This document shows, piece by piece, positions 53,142 to 63,700 of a DNA stretch of 64,000 nucleotides (positions are counted from its first letter, which is position 1; the number at the start of each line of letters is the position of its first letter). A program made the position numbers and the translations under genes. The stretch is from Symbiodinium natans (Eukaryota > Sar > Dinophyceae > Suessiales > Symbiodiniaceae), in assembly GCA_905221605.1 (NCBI GenBank), contig CAJNDS010002311.1:91501-155500 (forward strand), in the 5' to 3' direction. Below the pieces are notes generated by a model. It saw only the letters and a program-made list of their open reading frames with translations, searched no databases and had not been told where the DNA came from.

Positions 53142-56100
53142 CTTCACAGAGCCAGGCTCAGGAGGCGCTGGAGCAGCTAGGGTTTAGGGTTTAGGGTTTA
53201 GGGTTTAAGGTTTAGGGTTTAGGGTTTAGGGTTTGGCGTTTAGGGTTTAGGGTTTAGGGTTTAGGGTTTAGGGTTTGGGGTTTAGGGTTTAGGGCCTTTA
53301 GGGTCAGACTTTCGCAGGGCTACCCTAAGTAGGGATAGTAAGGAGGGTTATGGGCAAATAGACTTACTATGTCACAGGAGCTTCTAAGTGCTGGCTTGCC
53401 CTCCGGCTCTAAGGACTCTTGTTCTAGGGTTTTGGGCCCAAAGGCCTTCTTGAATAAGGCTTCGGGCTATTTGGAGCCTAATCAAGTGCGCCCAAGCGCG
53501 CATCCTTGATGTTCGTGTTGCCCAAGCCGCCTCCTTGAACCCCCGAACCCTAAACCCTAAACCCTAAACCCTAAACCCTAAACCCTAAACCCTAAACCCT
53601 AAACCCTAAACCCTAACCCTAAACCCTAAACCCTAAACCCTCTCCTAGAGCCGAATATTGTAAGTCGAAACCCATAAGGTCAGTTCTCAACATTCTGGTC
53701 CCTTTTTGAGTACCCACAAAGATGAGGGGCCGCCTTGTAGCAACCCCCAAAAAGAGGGCGCAAACTTACAGCATCCCCCCATATAATCTCAGGTACCCTC
53801 AGAGGGTTTAAGGGCTTATCGATTCAGGGCTCTGAGTTTTGGGAGAGGAGTGGTTCGCAAGGGCCTTTTCGGACACTTGACAGCGGAGGGGGTTGGTTGA
53901 TTTCTTTCCGTTCTTTGGGAGGTTTAGGATCCATACCCTAAACCCTAAGCCCTGAACCCTAAGAGGTGCAGGGTTTTGGGGTCAGAGGGGTCTAGAACGA
54001 TTGGGCTTTGGGTTCTTAAGGGAGCTGGTGCACCTTTTCCGATGTCCACGTCGTGCGCGGCACTCTTGACGGTGAGGCTGTTAACCTGCGCGGGCACAAG
54101 CTCGGGCTTTCGGATTTAGGGGCTCAAGGCGTTGGGCAGGGTGAACAAAAAGGGTTCAGGGATAAGGACAGGGTTGAGTAGACTGACAGATTTTCAGATT
54201 TGAGCTCTGTATACACACAGATACATCCGTTTGGAATACACTGCGTTCATGCGGCCCTTGCTGGCGTTCCATTGCAGAAGTGACCTGTGTCATGAGAACC
54301 TTACGGAGCGGCCAGTGCACTGAATTAGGGGTTGACATTTAATTCAGGCTGACCTCAGTGGCTCTGTACTGACGGAAGCATAACAAGAGCTTCTGGCACA
54401 TTCACGAGATTCTAGTAGCACAGGATATACGATCCCAGCTTCAAGTTCATTTAGTCCCAAATTAACTCCCACATGTTTGGTTGAGTTTCTGTGGGAACCC
54501 AATAATGTCGGTTGACTCTCGGCACCACCGGAGAAGTACGGGGAGCGGCCCCGTGTCAGGTCACTCTACAAACTTAAGGGAGTTATCACCTAAATAAGAA
54601 GATGTATAACCCATCTTGGGGTCCTTCCAACCCTGCTTACATCTTGGGCGGGGGGGGGGGGGGGCGCTAATTGTAAACTTAAGAAGCCCTACCTATATAA
54701 GAGCACCTTGTACCTGAATAAACGGAGAACATACTCAAGCCACACTTCCCTTTTTTGGTAAAGGCTACTACAGGGAAGCCGTAAACTCTACACCCAGAGA
54801 CCGGCTTCTGCTGTTCACGGCTTACAAGGTTGCTCTTCGGTAGGGTTTAAGGTTGAGCCTAAACCCTGAACCCTGAACCCTGAACCCCTAAACCCTAAAC
54901 CCTAAACCCTAAACCCTAAACCCTAAACCCTAAACCCTAAACCCTAAACCCTAAACCCTGAACCCTACCAAGAACCAGCAGGATACGCCCCAACCAGCGC
55001 ACCTCGTCCCTTAACTTCCCGATGTCCCTCTTGGACTCGCCACTGGCACCTCCGAGCCGCACTGTGGGTTTAGGGTTTCGGGTTTAGGGTTTAGGGTTTA
55101 GGGTTTAGGGCTCAGGGATTGGGGTTCAGGCTTTGGGGTTCAGGGTTCAGGGTTGAGGTAAGGGTGCTCCGGGCCACAAGGAGTCAGGACATGGTGCTTA
55201 GTGGCCCCAAACCTGAAACCAGAACGAACCGTAAACAACAAAAAACAAAAGGACTTGTAACCTGACCAAATGTGGTACTTGCAACTACTTCAGGCACCTG
55301 GTCTACAAACCCTTAGCCCCTAGAGTTCACGGCTCGGCGGGCGTAGGATTGGGATTCGGTATCCGTGGTGCTTAAGCCCAACACATATAGAGCCCGCTAA
55401 CACCCTAAACCCGAAACCCTAAACCCTGAACCAACCTCATGCGGCCCAAACATTATGTCGCCTTGCCACTTGCAACTCCTTGCGCAAACGCTCCGATGCA
55501 GCTTCCGATTGACATACCTCGTCCCGTAAGGACACAGACATCCCAGCTGCTTGCTGAACCCTAAACCCTAAACCCTAGACCCTAAACCCTAAATAAACCC
55601 TAATCCGCAAACCCGAAACCCTAAACCCTAAACCCTAAACGCATTTAAGCCTGCCCTGCTCCAGTTCAATGCAAGCTCGAACTGCTGCAGTTGCTGTCGA
55701 TGTGTGGCTGCAGATGCCCCTAAACCCTAAACCCGAACCCCAAACCCTAAACCCTAAACCCTAAACTAAGCCTTAAACCCTAAACCCTAAACCCTAAACA
55801 GAGCGTGCCGAGATGATCGGCGCGGACCGATTATTGTTGCTCGGGATCGCATGGGCCCAACTTGGAGGTTCATGGTACTTATGAACCAATTGCACGTGTG
55901 CAGACATAACTGTACGAGTACTTATAACCACCTTGGGGCACTTCATGGGCTTACAAGTGGGTCATAAGTACGGTTATCCTAAACCCTAAACCCTAAACCT
56001 TAAACCCTAAACCTTAAACCCTAAACTGCCCAGTTGGGGCGCGCTTTGCTGCATCCTCTGAAACTGCAAAACCTGCTCACGTGTGAAGAGTGGGGCCTGA

Positions 56101-57707
56101 GGCTCTGGGGCCTGCTCCCACGTCAACGGTGGTCTCAGGGACCTGCGATTTGGAGTGGTAGGTCCCACTACGCTCCTGACTCAGCGCGACCTGGTGACGG
56201 TTCTCTTTTTCTGTCTCTCACTCGGCCAATTCATCCTCCACCATCATCACCTCGGAAAAGATGTGCTCCACCCCGGTGATGGGTCTCCACTGCTGCTCCT
56301 GCAAACATGTCCCGATGATATGCCACGGCAGTTGGGCTACTGTTCAGGAACAGAGCAACAAGTGACTTTAATAAGGAGATCAGTGATCCAAGTTTAGCGT
56401 TGATCGGGGGTTCAGCGTTTAGGGTCGAATTACACAAGCAATGCTTTGGTAACTCAATTTAATGTCCTTAGCAAGAGCACTGTAACTAAGCCAACACTGG
56501 GAAGTTGAAAAATCTACCCTTACACAGCCTGTGCCTGGACTCCCGGTGCTAGAAACAGCTTACCCCCGGGCTGCCCCCCCGCCACCCTGTTTCCTATACC
56601 CAGGCCCTGAACGATGCAGTGGAAAAACAACCCTAAATAACATCTTGCGAAGCTCAACCCTTCTTGTTCTTAGAACCCACATGATTCGGGATGTGATAAC
56701 CGTCCTTGGTAGGGATTCTAGAACCCCCCCCCCTATTATCCCTAATAAGGACTGTTAAGGTAAGCGTTAAGCGCTGTGAACCCTAAACAGAAAAGCCAAC
56801 ATCCGAAACCCTGCACAAAAACCCTAAAGCCCTAAAGCCCTAAAGCCCTTAAAAGAAAAAAAGCTGATGATAAAACCCTATAAAAAGCCTAAAAACCCAC
56901 AAAGCCCCCGTAACAACCCATCAAACCCTAAACCCGAAACCCTATCAAACCCTGTACCTGCCAGTGCCCTGCGGCCTTGCAGGCCCGCGATACGCAGGTC
57001 GAGCGCGTTCAGGCGCTTGGCGGTCTCCTAGGTTGGGGGCGGAAGGGCTACTTGCATTCAACAAATGGGGCTTAGGGTTTAGGGTTTAGGGTTCAGAGTT
57101 TAGGGTTTAGTGTTTAGGGATTAGGGTTTAGGGTGTAGGGTTTAGGGTAAACATGTCCGAATCCCATGAATCGACCAGGCGGGTGGGGTTTGGGGTGTCA
57201 ATAAACAACCCACCAACCCCAAGCCCTAAACCCTGGACCCTAAACCCTACTCCCTACGGGGCCTCGGAGCAAGCTTCATGGCCTTGTTGGTGAAAGCTTC
57301 GGGTCCCTAAGTCCGGAAGCCCTCGCGTTTTGAGCGGTTTGACTCGATGTGCCAGAAGTGTAAGGGCAGGCTTGCGAGGGAGGGGGGCAGGTTGCAGGAT
57401 GCCTCGATATAAGCTAGCCTCGAATCCAAAATTCAAAGCCCTAACCCGATAACTATAATTATAAACCCTATACATCCTCTAAACCCTCTAAACCCCTCAA
57501 AACCCCGTAAACCCTGTAAACCCTGCAAACACTGTAAACCCTGTAAACCCTATAAACCCTATAAACCCTACAAATTGAGATGTTCCCCTTTTCATGATAG
57601 TTAATAGGGATTATATTGCCCCCTCTTCTCATCCAAGGACTGTTAGTATAGGGGGGAACAACCCAACCTAAAAACCCGGAATCCTACGCCCTAAGCTTGA
57701 TACCTCA

Positions 57708-57739
<32 letters not shown>

Positions 57740-57757
57740 CAAACAAAAAAAACAAAA

Positions 57758-57788
<31 letters not shown>

Positions 57789-60700
57789 AAAAAAAAGAGA
57801 TCGGCCTTGGAGATGCTCGAGTGGTGTCTTTCCACAGCATCGACCCGTTCGTTGATCTCCCTGTGGAGATCTTCATCCTCGAGCTACGCGAGTTTAGGGT
57901 TTAGGGTTCAGGATATAGGGTATACAGGGTTCAGGTTTCAGGGCTTAGGGCGGTTCCTTCAGTGACGCGCGGGCACAAACTCAGCTGTCCGAAGCCCCCC
58001 CCCCCTTTTAAGCTAAGATGTTTGTGCGGGTCGTGCAAACATGAGCCCCCAGCACGCCAACTCGGATCAAATCCAGCATGGACACTGAACGGCGATGAAA
58101 GATCTCAGCCCTGAGCCCGAAACCCTAGACTTGAGACTTTCATTCTGTGGTAAACATTGTAGATGATCACTTTAATTTTCTGGCGATTTTGGAGCGATTT
58201 CGGAGTGATTTTGTGGAGTGATTTTGGAGTGATTTTGGAGCGATTTCGGAGTGATTCGGAATTTTGGAATGACGCTCGAAAAAATTTGTTTGCGCGAGAT
58301 TCAAGCTTTTTCCAGGGCGTGGAGCGATTTCGGAGTGATTTTGGAGCGATTTCGGAGCGCTTTCGGAGCGCTTTCGGGGTGATCTCGGAGCGACCCTTGA
58401 AAACAATCACTATCCAGAATCACTTCAAAATCACTCGACAAACACTAAAGAATCTTTCCAAGATGGCCACAGTGTTTACCACGAATGAAAGTCATAACCC
58501 TAGACTACCCCACGTACAGCGAACTACAAATCCCGAAAGCATAAATTCTAAACCCTAAAGCCGCATTGGGCCCCCTCATTCTGAAGGTCCGTCGCTTCCA
58601 AACCGGCCCTCACTAGGGATCAGGGTTTGTGGGGGCTTCCTACGCTTAAAGCACTTGATCTCAGGTTCAGTAGCTCGAGCAGCCCCAGAACTTGACATCA
58701 AACTGCCGAGCTTCAGAGCTCGGAAACCCAAACCCTGAACCCCCCCCAAACCCACAAAGCAATCCATCGACGACTCAGTCCGAAAACCCCAAAGCACCAA
58801 CTGGAGAGTTGAACCCGAAGGCGATACTGTGGGCATGCTGGGCCCAAAAACCGCACCAAACCCGACCCCAAGCCCCAAGCCCCAAGCCCTAAGCCCCAAG
58901 CCCCAAGCCCCAAGCCCCAAGCCCCAAACCCCAAGCCCCAAACCAAAAAAAACCCAAACTCCAAACTCCAAACCCCAAACCCTTAACACCTCTAAACCCT
59001 AAATCGGAAATAAGTGGGTGGTTGCCTAAAGTCTGGCCCCTCTTGGTTTGGGCACAAGGAAGGGCTCCAAACCGGAGGAGGACCATCGTTTAGAGCCCCG
59101 CCGAGTAGAGTTGTGAAGAGTCTAAGAGAGCAATAACCCGAAATCCTAAATCCTAAACTGGAACACTGGAACTAACTAAGGCTAGGGAGGGGGGGGGGGG
59201 GGGGGTGGTACGGGAACAGTAACCCCAAACCCTGCAACCCTAAACCCTTAACCCTAAACCCTAAACCCTAACTCCGAATCCCTAAGCTGTGAACCCCAGG
59301 ACAGAGCGCGCCTGTTTGATCAGCGAAGACTCCACGAGATCTTGGAAGGGTTGGGCTTCGGGCTTTGGGCTTTGGGCTTTGGGCTTTGGGGTTTGGGGTT
59401 TGGGGTTTGGGGTTTGGGGTTTGGGGTTTGGGGGTTGGGGGTTGGGGGTTGGGGGTTGGGGGTTGGGGTTTGGGGTTATATTTTGCGTCTAGCATGGTAT
59501 ACTGGCATGTTCGGGCTTGCCCTAAACCCTAAACCCTCAACCTCAAACCCGTATAAACCCTTCTAAGCCCTTGCAAACCCTTATTGAACCCTTATTGAAC
59601 CCTTATTGAACCCCTTATTGAAGCCCTTATTGAACCCTTATTGAACCCTTATTGAAGCCCTTATTGAACCCTTATTGAACCCTTATTGACCCCACAAACC
59701 CCAGAACGCTTGGTACGCGACTTTGGGGCTCGTGGCCCTTGTGGGGCGCTGAAGAGATGATCGCTCGGCGCAGGGTTCTAAGTCCCTAGCCCTAAACCCT
59801 AACCCTAAACCCTAAACCCTAAACCCTAAACCCTAAACCCTAAACCCTAAACCTTGAAAGCTCCAGGTAGGCCTAGTAACCCTATTTATAAACCCTAAAT
59901 ACCCTGAACCCTAACCCCTAGATCCTAAACAACCCTATTTATAAACCCTAAACCCTAAACCCTGAACCCTAAGCTGACTGCCAACGCGAGGCTTATCTGA
60001 TTCTCCAGCTCATCCTTGTTCCCGTCGATCTGCAGTTCAAGTTGAGTTTAATGATAGCCGGGTTCAGGGTTTAGGGTTTAGGGTTTAGGGGTCTGTGTAG
60101 TTTGTGTACATGAAAGTATTGGCACATGTCGTGCTCCAATATAACTATATGCAAATATTGCACGTTGATGTTGATATAAACCTGATCTGTGCATTCGATG
60201 CATTTGTGCCACAAGCGAGGCTCTGTCTCCAATGGTAGGCCGCAAACAGGCCACGACTCTCATCAAGGTCAAACCTCTAGGCCCCAAACCCCGCAAAAAA
60301 TGAACGCAAGAGCGTGCACACAAGGTAGGAAACTCGACCCTGGCCCTACAAGCACGCAGCTGTTGAAGCCCGCAGGCCCAAGAGTACCATTCAAGATGCC
60401 CTAAAGAGCTTCAGCAAGGTGCATAACCGTACTCCCTAAACCCGAAACCGTAAACCCTAAACCCTAAACCCTAAACCCGAAGTTAGCCCGAAGGCCCCAC
60501 GGGCATGGTGCGCTTGGGGAAGAAACCTAAACTCTAAGGCTAGTTACATGGTCCCTTAGTATGGGCCCTTAAAAGGGCGCCCCTTATGTGCGCATATATA
60601 CCCCTTAAATACCCCGTACGCATGAAGAGCCCATACAAGGCTTGCCAGGTTTCTGTCGACGGCCAAGTATCATCCGTCCAGTTAGGGTCACGATCCCAGC

Positions 60701-63700
60701 AGTATCTCGCCATGTGCGCAATTTGCGCAGACAACCTGGCATCGTCCAGACGCTCGCGCAGCAGCTCCACGAACGCCACGATTCGATGCTTACCCCAATT
60801 ACAGAAAACGGCCACGTTCACTCGTCCGTTTTCCTCAGTGGGATGATCGACATGGTCACTTTAAAGAGGGTAAAGGACCACGTTGAGGGAGCATGAAACT
60901 ACCCTCAGATGAATCCCAAAACCCTAGACCCGAGACCAGTCTTATCACTGCCCATAATAGGCAAGCCTTGCAGCTCCTCTTAACTGCTGTTCCTCTTGGT
61001 GCTACTGTTCTTACAAAGTTATCTAAACTGATGGCTCCTTCTTGGCCGCAGGTTTAGGGTTTAGGGTTGAGGGTTGAGGGTTTGGGGTTAGAGAAGCGGG
61101 CCCGTGTGAAACGAGGACTCTCTCCCCCTGAAGATTGTGTCTTAAAGCCTTAAACTGACGGAACTGCCTCCCACAGAACGCCCCGGGCGCAAAGTTTCAA
61201 GCCAGACCCTGCAGGACGGTCATTTTTCCTGCACCCTGAACCCTAAACAATAAAACCCTAAAGCCTAAACCTTAAATAAAGCCCAAAACAAACTAAAACC
61301 TCAACCCTAAATGAACTAAGCCTCAAACCCTAACCCCTAACCCCTAAACCCTAAACCCTAAACCCGAATTAATTTCGAGCACAAGCCGCCTTTGCGTGCA
61401 TGCTCACGTGCACGTCGGCATGCCGGTCTTAGCAGGTTGGAATTGTGGGCTCTAGGGTTTAGGGTTTAGGGCTAGTGGGGTTTTTAGGGGCCTTTGGGGC
61501 TAATGGTCATAGGGCTTGAGGGCTTAGGGGTTCAGGCGGGATTTCGTGGGTTTTGTTGGCTTACAGACCTTGCTCAGGGCTTTAGGGTTTAGGGTTTGTT
61601 GAGCTTTTAGGGTTCAGGGCTTAGGGTTTAGGATTCAGGGTTTAGGGTTAGGGTTTAGGTCTTAGGTTTAGGGTTTAGGGTTTAGGGTTCAGGGTTTAGG
61701 GCTGAGGGCTTAGGGTTTAGGATTTCGGGATGCGTCCCCCATCCCCCAATCCCCCCGCGCATCAAGCCCAATTTCTCTGCGCCCAAAAGCGCTGAACCCT
61801 CAACTCCTACAGCCCCGAGTAAGCGCTACAAACCACGAACATGCCTCCACTCCGGACATGCGTGCCCCAAACCCTAAACCCTAAACCCTAAACCCTAAAC
61901 CCTAAACCCTAAACCCAAAACCCAAAACCCAAAACCCTCAAGACAAGATAAACAGAAATTGTATGTTGTATCATTTTGAATTTTCCCAGGTTGTTTGTCT
62001 AAACAGCTGACAAGCAGAGTTTAAGTACATTCAAGTACATTCATCCACAGCGCCTGGGAGGCCATATGCTCCTTGGCTGTAAAAATTAAATTTTTAGCTG
62101 CCTTATTAAGAAACCCAATAAACCCAAAAAAGGTAAGGATCTAAAGTTACAGTAAAGTACCACAAAGGCTCAATTTACTTAAACCTCTAGGGCCTTCCAC
62201 CCAAAGAATTTCCAAGAGGCCAGCCAGGGCCGGAAGGCCCAAAAACACAAATGCATTAGGTTAAAAACAGAAGCTTTCGCTCAAAACTTATTGGGACCCC
62301 CTCCCCCCCCCTTCCCCCCTAGCCCTAACCTGATATCTAAAAAAACATTTCGCTTAAAACTTTCGCTCAAAACGTTTCGCTCAAAACTTTTTGGGACCCA
62401 AACACAATACAAATTCTATAAACCTTGCACCCGAACCCCCTAAACCCTAAACCCTAAACCCTACACCCTACACCCTAAACCCTAAACCCTTAACCCTTAA
62501 ACCCGGAATACTTCGGAAGTTGAACCCCGAGGCCACACCGGGGGACGTACGGAGCGTAGCCTCCAGGTCTTGGCAGTGTTGCAGGCGCTCCTCTGTTCCG
62601 TGGGTTTAGGGTTTAGGGTTTAGGGTTTAGGGTTTAGGGTTTAGGGTTTTGCACATGTTGGAGCCCGAGGAATTTGAGCACCCAAAGCCCCAAAAAGTCT
62701 TCAGCCCATGTCCTGAAGCCCTCAAACCCTAAACCCTAAACCCCAAGCCCCAAACCCTAAACCCTAAACCCTAAGCCCGCACAAAAATGCTTTGGGGTCT
62801 GTAGGCCTGTCGGCTCAGGGGTTGAGGGATTGCTGTTGGATTGAGGCGTTGGGGGTGTTGGGGGCTGCTTGCAACCTTGCATGTGCCCCCAGAGCTTACT
62901 AAGATTTCAAGAGCTTTCGATAACCCTAAACCCTAAACCCTAAACCCTAAACCCTAAACCCTAAACCCTAAACCCTAAACCCTTTTTTCCGAAAGTAGGG
63001 GTAGCTTATTGGGGTGCTTATTTAAAGGGAATCCTACTATTTGGGGGTCTCTCTTAAGAATCCTTTATTTTCGTAAGCCCCCAAATAGGTAAGCTTAGGG
63101 ATGGTTTTTGGGAATATAGAATTAGACCATCCCTTGTTGAAGGGAGCAAAAATTGAGACAGAAGGCTTCTGAGCCTGGGTCTCCCTTTAGAGATCTCCGC
63201 AACCCCTACATGAAAACCACGCGTCCTGAACGCCCTAAAACCTAAACCCTCAACCCTAAACAGTGGAAGTTCAGTGGAAGTTGGCTGTAAATGTTGTCTA
63301 GGGTGGCCCAAAAAAACCTCTAGAAAAAAAACAATTCCTGAATATGATCCTCTTAAACCCAACAAGGGCAAACAAGATATAACCCAAACCCCTACCGAAT
63401 TGTCAAACTTCTCAAACTTCTCGAACCTAAGCCCTAAACCCTAAACCCTAAACCCTAAACCCTAAACCCTAAACCCTCATTCCCGGATGGCCTCCAGCCT
63501 CTGACTGAGGACCTCAGAGGCATTGTCAGGTGCAGGGTTTAGGGCTTAGGGCTTAGGGTTTAGGGTTTAGGGTTTAGGGCTTAGCAGTTTTGGGATTCAA
63601 GGGCTTAGGCTTTAGGGTTTCAAGGGCCAGCTTTTGGGGTTTGGGGTTTCAGGTTCAACCCTAAACCCTAAACCCTAAACCCTAAACCCTAAACCCTAAA

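Noticed and set aside
58163-58410. Proteins of 101 and 131 residues
   Set aside because: Dodecamer minisatellite translated on both strands.
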